From the NCBI GenBank assembly GCA_023252335.1, contig JAJPEA010000009.1:1-20504 (forward strand): a stretch of 20,504 bases of DNA. The letters are read 5' to 3'. Origin of the DNA: Nitrosotalea sp. (GTDB lineage: Archaea; Thermoproteota; Nitrososphaeria; Nitrososphaerales; Nitrosopumilaceae). The notes under the pieces are model-generated. The model was not told the DNA's origin and made no database searches. It was given only the letters and a program-made list of their open reading frames with translations. The position numbers and the translations under genes were made by a program. Positions 14,929 to 20,504 of this stretch are shown here, piece after piece; position 1 is the stretch's first letter, and every line of letters starts with the position of its first letter.

Positions 14929-15522
14929 TTGTCTTCACAGGAGTTTAGACACATAGTTAGAATTGCTGGTAAGGATATTCCAGGTGCCAAAAAGACCATT
15001 ATCGGAGTTGGTCAAGTAAAAGGAATTGGATACAATTTTGCAAAATCACTTTTAGAAGTATTAAAAATCAATCCTAACAGTAATGTTGGTTTTCTTACTG
15101 AATCACAAGTAGAAGAAATAGAAAAGGCTATGAGAGATCCAACATCTGTCAACATACCCAGATGGTTCCTAAATAGACGAAAAGATATGGACACAGGAAA
15201 TGACTTTCATCTTATTACTTCCGATATTGAATTTAATGTAAGAAATGATATTGAGCGAGAAAAGGGCATGAATAGTTGGCGAGGATTTCGTCACACATAT
15301 GGATTAAAAGTTCGTGGACAAAGTACACGCACCACAGGTAGAAAGGGCGGTGCAGTTGGTGTTAAGAAAGGTGGTAAAGTTTTACCAGCAGGTTCACCTG
15401 GTGCTCCAGCTGAGGGCGCAGCTCCTGCAGCAGCTCCAAAGGCTGGTGCAGCTCCTGCAGCAGCTCCAAAGGCTGGTGCAGCTCCTGCAGCAAAACCAGC
15501 TGCAGCGGAAAAGAAAAAGTAG
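14929..15522 (+). CDS. rps13: 30S ribosomal protein S13 (uS13) with Ala/Pro-rich tail
   Basis: Small-subunit head protein that contacts the P-site tRNA and forms bridges to the large subunit. The core (1-150) is archaeal-type: FRHIVRIAGKDIPGAKK (6-22), GVGQVKGIGYNFA (26-38), MDTGNDFHLI, GFRHTYGLKVRGQSTRTTGRKG (118-139). The core matches the family's usual length of about 150 residues, but a further tail of about 45 residues, made of Ala-Pro-Lys-Gly repeats, reaches residue 197. The tail is encoded by a 30-bp tandem repeat. A stop codon (TAA at 14923-14925) lies two codons before the TTG at 14929, and the conserved core begins straight after, so TTG is the start. uS4 follows after 9 bp. The usual archaeal third gene of this group, uS11, is absent here. 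Confidence 0.93.
   Translation: MSSQEFRHIVRIAGKDIPGAKKTIIGVGQVKGIGYNFAKSLLEVLKINPNSNVGFLTESQVEEIEKAMRDPTSVNIPRWFLNRRKDMDTGNDFHLITSDIEFNVRNDIEREKGMNSWRGFRHTYGLKVRGQSTRTTGRKGGAVGVKKGGKVLPAGSPGAPAEGAAPAAAPKAGAAPAAAPKAGAAPAAKPAAAEKKK
15418..15492 (+). repeat. 30-bp tandem repeat in the uS13 tail (2.5 copies)
   Basis: Two perfect 30-bp copies lie at 15418-15447 and 15448-15477, and the first 15 bases repeat at 15478-15492. Each unit encodes AAPAAAPKAG. The unit is itself built from gcagct/gcagca blocks and is much more GC-rich than the surroundings. In-frame units of this kind change copy number easily by slippage, so tail length probably varies among strains. Confidence 0.9.
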
Positions 15523-15531
15523 GTATAGCAG

Positions 15532-16071
15532 ATGGGAGATCATCCAAAAAACTCACGCAAAATGTGGAGAAAACCAAAACGTCCTCTAAACTATGATTTA
15601 CTAAATGAAGAATTACATGTTCTAGGTACTTTTGGACTCAAAAATAAAAGAGAGTTGTGGAAAGCACATACAGAACTTTCAAGAATAAGAAACCAAGCAA
15701 GATCACTATTAGCATTAACTCAGGATGTCAGAAGTACAAAAGAACCAATATTGATGAAATCACTTGCAAGAGTTGGACTAGTTAAAGAAAATTCAACATT
15801 AGATGATGTGCTTAATCTGAAGGTGACTGACTTTTTATCCAGACGACTACAGACAATCATCCAGAAAAAAGAATCAATAAAGAGCCCATATCTGGCAAGA
15901 CAGATAGTTGTACACGGTCATGTAATGATAGGTGAGAGAGTAGTTACCGTTCCTTCATACACGGTAAAAGTTGAGGAAGAAGATCAGATTTGCCTATCAC
16001 CAGAATTAGATCTTAACAAGACAAAGCAACAACCTGCTCAAGAAGTAAAAACCGAACAGCCAACTGAGTAA
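15532..16071 (+). CDS. rps4: 30S ribosomal protein S4 (uS4)
   Basis: Primary 16S rRNA-binding protein that nucleates small-subunit assembly. The 179-residue chain has the archaeal N-terminus GDHPKNSRKMWRKPKRP (2-18), a helical domain (LGTFGLKNKRELWKAHTELSRIR, 31-53, quoted as one stretch with key residues G35, K37, R40 and W43), and the S4 RNA-binding fold from about 101 to 147 (FLSRRLQTII, ARQIVVHGHVMIGE, VPSYTV). The tail (about 160-179) is Gln/Glu/Lys-rich and unstructured. It begins with ATG 9 bp after uS13 and must be co-transcribed with it. Confidence 0.95.
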   Translation: MGDHPKNSRKMWRKPKRPLNYDLLNEELHVLGTFGLKNKRELWKAHTELSRIRNQARSLLALTQDVRSTKEPILMKSLARVGLVKENSTLDDVLNLKVTDFLSRRLQTIIQKKESIKSPYLARQIVVHGHVMIGERVVTVPSYTVKVEEEDQICLSPELDLNKTKQQPAQEVKTEQPTE

Positions 16072-16086
16072 AATACGCGCAATCAT

Positions 16087-16094
16087 TATTTATC
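16087..16094 (+). promoter_or_regulatory. TATA-like box for glmS
   Basis: The sequence tatttatc is centred about 27 bp before the glmS ATG at 16118, in the 46-bp gap after uS4. glmS thus appears to have its own leaderless promoter and is not simply read through from the ribosomal genes. Confidence 0.5.
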
Positions 16095-16117
16095 TAGAAC
16101 ATGTATACAGTATCATA

Positions 16118-17878
16118 ATGTGTTCGATCATAGGATATTTAGGTATCAATTCGGCTGCGCCAATAATAGTCAAGGGATTAAAAAGAATGGAATATCGTGG
16201 CTATGACAGTGTAGGAGTTGCCACTTTTTCGGAACATCAAATCAATGTCAGAAAGGGAGTTGGCAAAGTTTTAGAAGTAAACAAAACAGCAAAACTAGAT
16301 GAGCTTTTTGGGACTATAGGCATAGGACATACTAGATGGGCCACTCATGGAATGGTAACTGACACAAATGCCCATCCACATTCATCAAGTACAGGAGAAA
16401 TAGCAATCGTACACAATGGAATAATTGAGAATCATGAAGAATTAAAAAAAGAACTACAAAAACACGGTTATACTTTTAAAAGTCAAACAGACAGCGAAGT
16501 AATTGCAAATCTTCTTCAATACAATTATGACAAGACTAGAGAAATTAAGAAATCTGTCATAGATACAGTAGCAGAATTAAAAGGAAATTATGCTTTTGTT
16601 GCAGTCTTTCAAGATGGTACATTATCTGCAGCTAGACTACATGAACCATTGATAATAGGCGTAGGGAAAGAAGGATATTTTATTTCAAGTGATGTGTTAG
16701 GATTTGTAGAATACACTGACGAAGTAATTTACCCAGATAACAAGGAATTTGTAATCATTGATAAAGAGGGATTAAAGATCTTTGATTTTAATGCAAATCC
16801 GGTACATCATCAGATAACCAAAGTATCAAAAGAATTTGCAGATGTATACAAAGGCCAATATGCTCATTACACTTTGAAAGAGATTTCAGAACAGCCATCA
16901 ACAGTATTGAACGCTGGAAACAATACAAAACTTGAGATTGACTTGGCTTCTGATTTAATAAAACATGCACGAAATGTATACATCACAGGAAGTGGAACAA
17001 GTTACAATGCAGCATTAATTGCCAAGTTTCTTTTTTCAAAATATGCAAAAATAAAAATTGAACCATTGATTTCTAGTGAAGCACAATTTTCTCCCGACAT
17101 GTTTGAAGAAAAATCAATCTTAATTGCTATATCACAGAGTGGAGAAAGTGCAGACGTATTAGAAGCCGTAAATATTGCTAAAAAGACGGGGTCTAAAATC
17201 ATATCAATAGTAAACATGATGACATCCTCATTAGTTCATCAATCATCTATTTCCATGGGACTTAATTGTGGTCCAGAGATAGGAGTTGCTGCAACCAAGA
17301 GTTTTACTTCACAACTTGTTGTGCTATACAAGATAATTGACAAAATATGCGATGGCTGTATAGAACTGGATCTTACAAAAGTATCAGAAGCAATCAATAA
17401 GATACTCGCTAATGATTCTAAAATCAGAGATGTCGCAAAGAGACTGAAGAATGTTTCAGATATTTACGTATTAGGAAGAGGCGTACATTATCCAATTGCT
17501 TCGGAAGGATCACTGAAGTTAAAGGAACTTACATACATCCATGCAGAAGGACTTCCGGGAGGAGAATTAAAACATGGTCCATTGGCATTGATGGATTCTA
17601 ATTCATATGTTTTAATCATAAACCCCAGTGATTCTACATATAATGATACACTAACATCAGCTAGAGAAATAAAGGCAAGAGGAGCCAAGATAATAGGAAT
17701 TTCAGATAAACCAAGTGATGTATATGATCACTGGATAGACATACCCAGCATCAACGAGTCATTATATCCGCTTGTAGAGATAATACCAATACAACTTCTC
17801 TCATATTATGCTGCAATCGACAAAGACTTTGATCCAGATTATCCAAGAAATTTGGCAAAATCAGTAACAGTCAAGTAA
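16118..17878 (+). CDS. glmS: glutamine-fructose-6-phosphate aminotransferase (isomerising)
   Basis: Makes glucosamine-6-phosphate from fructose-6-phosphate and glutamine, the entry step for UDP-GlcNAc and for sugars of surface-protein N-glycans. The 586 residues are complete. The class II glutaminase domain has the nucleophile Cys2 (MCSIIGYLG), RGYDSVG (27-33), HTRWATHG (71-78) and HNGIIEN (99-105). Two SIS sugar-isomerase domains follow: TGSGTSYNAA (about 290-299), SQSGESADV (about 340-348), LGRGVHYPIASEGSLKLKE (about 451-469) and EGLPGGELKHGP (about 476-487). The C-terminus ends in the canonical PRNLAKSVTVK, with the catalytic lysine. The last 8 bp overlap the convergent cobT gene. No glmS ribozyme-like leader is possible, given a promoter placed at the start codon. 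Confidence 0.96.
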   Translation: MCSIIGYLGINSAAPIIVKGLKRMEYRGYDSVGVATFSEHQINVRKGVGKVLEVNKTAKLDELFGTIGIGHTRWATHGMVTDTNAHPHSSSTGEIAIVHNGIIENHEELKKELQKHGYTFKSQTDSEVIANLLQYNYDKTREIKKSVIDTVAELKGNYAFVAVFQDGTLSAARLHEPLIIGVGKEGYFISSDVLGFVEYTDEVIYPDNKEFVIIDKEGLKIFDFNANPVHHQITKVSKEFADVYKGQYAHYTLKEISEQPSTVLNAGNNTKLEIDLASDLIKHARNVYITGSGTSYNAALIAKFLFSKYAKIKIEPLISSEAQFSPDMFEEKSILIAISQSGESADVLEAVNIAKKTGSKIISIVNMMTSSLVHQSSISMGLNCGPEIGVAATKSFTSQLVVLYKIIDKICDGCIELDLTKVSEAINKILANDSKIRDVAKRLKNVSDIYVLGRGVHYPIASEGSLKLKELTYIHAEGLPGGELKHGPLALMDSNSYVLIINPSDSTYNDTLTSAREIKARGAKIIGISDKPSDVYDHWIDIPSINESLYPLVEIIPIQLLSYYAAIDKDFDPDYPRNLAKSVTVK

Positions 17879-18926
17879 TTTTTGAATATTCTTTTTCAGT
17901 TAGAGCCAGTAAATCTTTTGCACCAATTCCAGTTTTTAACATGCAACCAATTGATGCACCCCCTGCACCTGCACCTTCTTTTACAAATCCTTCAGCGTAT
18001 GAACTCAACCCAGATATTTTTGATTCTGCAAGTTTTAATTTTGCAACCAATATTGGTACATCAATTATCTGGGACATGATATCAGTCAAATCTGCAGATT
18101 TATCTTCAGACACATAAGAGGTGGTTCCAACAGCAGTGTTCTTTCCTTCAAATCCAATACTTTTTGCAAAAGCAAGCACAGCTGCCATCTGAGTTCCACC
18201 TGCTAATAAAACTCTAGAAATTTCAGAGGCAGTACTAAGAATACCTGCAACAGTTGGAATCATTGGATCACCTAATTGTGATATAATTTCAAATGGATCT
18301 TTTGATTGGAGTCTTTTCAATGCCTCCTTTACAGTTTGAGTTTTTAGATCCACAGGATTTTGAGGCATACTACTGCTAACAGATCCGGTAATTCCAAATC
18401 CTTCAAGCACCCCAAGAGCTGTAGTAGTACCACCCGGAATACTTTCACCAACTATAACACAGTCAGTTGAAGCTCCAAGAAATCTTCCAATTATTCTACC
18501 ATATTCAACTGCTTTTCCCACATCATCAAGGCTAAGAGCTGATTCTTTTCCAATATTTTTTCCATGATCCAAGTTCATATCAATGAATGGAAGCTTTGGG
18601 GACACTTTGCTACCTGCATTTATAACAACACTTGGAATGCTTGCTGCTTCCAGTGCAGTTTTTGTCAACAGCGCAGGAGTTGGTTTTCCATCCGGAGTCA
18701 TTGGAATTACAGAGATGCTTCGACAATACCCATAATGAATAAATTCAGCATCAGCAGGTCCTGTAAATTTTATCAGATCTGGATGTTCTCCAGCCATAGT
18801 TATACCAGGTATTTCAGATGTTTCAGTATAAGATATTACAAGAGAAAAAATAAATTTTTTTTGTTCAGTTTCTTTTATGAATTCTAAACCTTTTTGTTTA
18901 TTTCCAAGTATTTCTATGTCTTGCAA
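17871..18926 (-). CDS. cobT: CobT-like nicotinate-nucleotide phosphoribosyltransferase (archaeal type)
   Basis: Activates the lower base of cobalamin by transferring ribose phosphate from nicotinate mononucleotide to dimethylbenzimidazole or a similar base. The 351-residue protein is of the archaeal CobT-like group. It shows GESIPGGTTTALGVLEG (160-176), the GGTQMAAVLAFA nucleotide segment (243-254), DMNLDHGKNIG (116-126) and the C-terminal KEGAGAGGASIG (316-327), whose Glu317 corresponds to the general-base glutamate of CobT enzymes. The start is TTG at 18924-18926: an in-frame TAA (the end of the upstream gene) lies just two codons before, so no longer form is possible. It follows the metallo-hydrolase gene after 3 bp and is the last gene of the nnrE operon. 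It fits with cobalamin synthesis being common in ammonia-oxidising archaea. Confidence 0.9.
   Translation of the reverse strand: MQDIEILGNKQKGLEFIKETEQKKFIFSLVISYTETSEIPGITMAGEHPDLIKFTGPADAEFIHYGYCRSISVIPMTPDGKPTPALLTKTALEAASIPSVVINAGSKVSPKLPFIDMNLDHGKNIGKESALSLDDVGKAVEYGRIIGRFLGASTDCVIVGESIPGGTTTALGVLEGFGITGSVSSSMPQNPVDLKTQTVKEALKRLQSKDPFEIISQLGDPMIPTVAGILSTASEISRVLLAGGTQMAAVLAFAKSIGFEGKNTAVGTTSYVSEDKSADLTDIMSQIIDVPILVAKLKLAESKISGLSSYAEGFVKEGAGAGGASIGCMLKTGIGAKDLLALTEKEYSKIT
17879..17896 (+). terminator. two oligo-T runs after glmS
   Basis: Directly after the glmS stop come TTTTT (17879-17883) and, after eight bases, a second TTTTT (17892-17896). Both lie within the 3' coding end of the convergent cobT, where they correspond to lysine and glutamate codons. 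They are probably the glmS termination site. Confidence 0.45.
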
Positions 18927-18929
18927 TAA

Positions 18930-19544
18930 TTAATCACTACCCATAAAATTCAGAAACTCTGATTCTGTTCTGGGTTGTAATACAAAATTTGTCTTTTTTT
19001 CTTTGCCAATGGTTGAATTTGGAGAGCTTCCATAATTGTGTCCAGGATACAATACTAGATTACTGTCAAGCTTGCAAATTATATCAAACAGACTATGATA
19101 GAGTTCTTTTGCACTTCCCCCAGGCAGATCTGTTCTACCACAGTTTCCTACAAAAAGTGCGTCACCTGAAAAGATTTTTCCATCACCAACTAGACAGATA
19201 CTGTCTTTTGAATGTCCAGGAGTATGTAATACAGTAAGCTCTGACTTGCCAAATATTATTTTGTCACCATCAGATAAGCGCACATCATTTTGTAGAGTAG
19301 AAGACTCGTGCTGCAAAATTTTAGATTTTGTGTATTTTACCATTGCATCATTTCCTATAGTATGATCAAAATGATGATGTGTGTTAATTACATATTTGAT
19401 GTTTAGAGCATTTTTCTCTATTGTTTTCATTACCAACTCTAGATCCCATGATGGATCAATGATAACAGATTCCTTTGTTTCTTCATCTTCAAGAATATAG
19501 GTAAAGTTTTGCATATTTCCTACTTGAAGTTGATGTACTTTCAT
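18930..19544 (-). CDS. metallo-beta-lactamase-fold hydrolase (glyoxalase II-like)
   Basis: A 204-residue metal-dependent hydrolase. All ligands of a two-metal site are present: THHHFDH (55-61; His56, His58, Asp60, His61), His111 in HTPGHSKDS, Asp128 in FSGDALFVG, and His169 in YPGHNYG. GRTDLPGGSAKELYHSL (136-152) is typical of the glyoxalase II / persulfide-dioxygenase-like branch. Candidate substrates are therefore thioesters such as hydroxyacyl-thiols, or persulfides; the sequence does not decide. The ATG at 19542-19544 overlaps the nnrE stop (ATGA), and cobT follows after 3 bp, so it is the middle gene of one operon. It has no signal peptide and is cytoplasmic. Confidence 0.85.
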   Translation of the reverse strand: MKVHQLQVGNMQNFTYILEDEETKESVIIDPSWDLELVMKTIEKNALNIKYVINTHHHFDHTIGNDAMVKYTKSKILQHESSTLQNDVRLSDGDKIIFGKSELTVLHTPGHSKDSICLVGDGKIFSGDALFVGNCGRTDLPGGSAKELYHSLFDIICKLDSNLVLYPGHNYGSSPNSTIGKEKKTNFVLQPRTESEFLNFMGSD

Positions 19545-20194
19545 AATAACACTCCAATCTCTGCTTCAGGTGGAATTCCTATTTTCTCAACTATTATTTT
19601 GCCACACATATCTTTGCCTTTTGGCATCCCAATTTTCATCTTGTGAAAAGTTATAGTAATATCTGTTTTTACACATTTGTCATTTACTTTGCCTGTATCA
19701 GGATCAAGGCCAGATGGTACATCAACTGCAAATTTGAAAGCATTTGATTGATTTATCAAATCAATTGCTGAAGAATATGGTTCTCTAATTTTTCCGGATA
19801 TTCCAGTTCCCAAGATTCCGTCCACTATTACATCTGCATCATTAGCAATTTCACTAGTAGCAGATGCAAGTATTAAATTCACAGAATTCATTTTTTCTAA
19901 AATTTTCCAGTTGGATCTAGATTCTTCTGTTTTTATCTTATCGGGATGTCCTAAAAGTATGACAATGGGAGTACAACCAAATGCAGCCAAATGTCTAGCC
20001 ACAACAAATGCATCTCCTCCATTATTTCCCAGTCCAGCAAAAACCGTTATCTTTTTGGATGTTAAATCAGGGTAACGTTCTACAATATGTCTTGCAGTAA
20101 TAGCACCAGCATTTTCCATCATTAGTTTTCTAAAAAACCCCATTTGATGTCCATTCTCTTCAATTTGCATCATTTGTTTTACAGTAATTTCCAT
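19541..20194 (-). CDS. nnrE: NAD(P)H-hydrate epimerase (YjeF N-terminal domain)
   Basis: Repairs damaged NAD(P)H by interconverting R- and S-NAD(P)HX, so that the dehydratase can restore it. I place the start at the ATG 20192-20194, giving 217 residues. The family N-terminus (EITVKQMMQIEENG) begins there, while the open frame further upstream encodes an unrelated hydrophobic stretch. Visible motifs: FAGLGNNGGDAFVVARHLA (52-70), VDGILGTGISG (125-135), VDVPSGLDPDTG (156-167) and TFHKMKIG (178-185). Only the epimerase domain is present; the kinase-like dehydratase domain often fused to it (NnrD) must be encoded elsewhere. A weak cttatttg box lies about 25 bp upstream of the chosen ATG. It is first in an operon with the metallo-hydrolase and cobT. 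Confidence 0.9.
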   Translation of the reverse strand: MEITVKQMMQIEENGHQMGFFRKLMMENAGAITARHIVERYPDLTSKKITVFAGLGNNGGDAFVVARHLAAFGCTPIVILLGHPDKIKTEESRSNWKILEKMNSVNLILASATSEIANDADVIVDGILGTGISGKIREPYSSAIDLINQSNAFKFAVDVPSGLDPDTGKVNDKCVKTDITITFHKMKIGMPKGKDMCGKIIVEKIGIPPEAEIGVLL

Positions 20195-20451
20195 AACAAT
20201 ACAAGATTTTATGTCAAATAAGGGCTTTACCAAAATATGCATCACATAACATGGAACAAAAAGTCTGAAGGTGTGTAGAAAGTAATGAATAATTTTGCAA
20301 AATATTAACATAGATTTCAATATCATATTTTAGAGCAAAATTAACGCCGCACTAAGAAATTACTCCAACAACAGAAAAAGAACTCATTTGTGTGTCACAT
20401 AGGATTGTACACAGAGAATGGATTTTTTGGATATGGTTATGAAATCATTAA

Positions 20452-20504
20452 TGCGGGAGAAGGGATTTGAACCCTCGAAATCCTAAGATACTAGCCCCTC
20501 AAGC
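20452..20504 (-). tRNA. tRNA-Leu(GAG), 3' part, cut by the window edge
   Basis: Read on the minus strand the last 53 bases give the 3' part of a class II tRNA. The anticodon loop is TTGAGGG with anticodon GAG, followed by the stem strand GCTAG, whose partner CTAGC is only visible as its last two bases GC before the window ends. A long variable arm (ATC/GAT stem) follows. The T-arm is GAGGG-TTCAAAT-CCCTT, then comes the acceptor strand CTCCCGC and an A discriminator at 20452. No CCA is encoded, as is common in archaea. The missing 5' end should begin GCGGGAG. The long variable arm and GAG anticodon both indicate leucine. Confidence 0.85.

Noticed and set aside
15314..15589. Open frames on both strands over the uS13 tail (Gln/Leu-rich products)
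   Set aside because: They arise from reading the 30-bp Ala/Pro repeat in other frames; uS13 and uS4 explain the region.
20195..20326. N-terminal extension of the NnrE frame by 44 codons
   Set aside because: The extension is a hydrophobic, Phe/Leu/Ile/Cys-rich stretch unlike the family; NnrE homology begins exactly at the ATG at 20194, which also has an AT-rich box upstream.
1..20504. CRISPR array, insertion sequence, prophage or integration site
   Set aside because: No spaced direct repeats, transposase or integrase genes, or flanking duplications were seen. The tRNA-Leu at the right edge could be an attachment site, but no duplicate of its 3' end was noticed in the window.

Overview
The window is an AT-rich stretch of an archaeal chromosome, most likely from an ammonia-oxidising thaumarchaeon (Nitrososphaerota, Nitrosopumilales-like). 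Support for this: archaeal-type uS13 and uS4, an archaeal-type CobT, a large secreted protein with the Ig-like repeat signature of thaumarchaeal surface proteins, a tRNA gene with no encoded CCA, dense gene packing, frequent TTG/GTG starts, and TATA-like boxes about 26 bp upstream of many start codons (the leaderless-transcript arrangement). The lineage is inferred from sequence character; no search was run.

Layout. 1-2112: the possible 3' tail of an upstream gene, a small hypothetical protein (+), and a B12-binding-type radical SAM enzyme (-). 2219-2938: a VIT1/CCC1-family metal transporter (+). 2928-7967: a nickel-pincer nucleotide (NPN) cofactor locus. On the minus strand, malate dehydrogenase is followed by larB. 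Divergently, on the plus strand, come larC, larE and a cysteine desulfurase, each overlapping the next by 3-4 bp. 7981-11570: a secreted S-layer-like repeat protein (-) diverging from a small two-helix membrane protein (+). 11567-14842: a minus-strand operon of a MoxR/ChlI-like AAA+ ATPase, a VWA-domain protein and a small winged-helix-like protein. 14929-17878: ribosomal proteins uS13 (with an unusual Ala/Pro tail) and uS4, then glmS under its own promoter. 17871-20194: a minus-strand operon nnrE, metallo-beta-lactamase-fold hydrolase, cobT. 20195-20451: non-coding, nothing convincing beyond a weak nnrE promoter. 20452-end: the 3' part of a tRNA-Leu(GAG) gene on the minus strand, cut by the window edge.

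How the genes work together. LarB, LarE and LarC are the three enzymes that build the NPN cofactor of nickel-dependent hydroxyacid racemases. The coupled cysteine desulfurase, and a LarE carrying three cysteines, suggest a catalytic sulfur route instead of the sacrificial one. The racemase (LarA) is not in the window; malate dehydrogenase next to larB makes a hydroxyacid such as malate a reasonable but unproven substrate for it. Three enzymes act around nicotinate nucleotides (LarB on NaAD, CobT on NaMN, NnrE on damaged NAD(P)H), and CobT also serves the cobalamin that the radical SAM enzyme may need. Neighbouring genes repeatedly converge with small 3' overlaps, and oligo-T stretches opposite lysine-rich C-termini may act as terminators.
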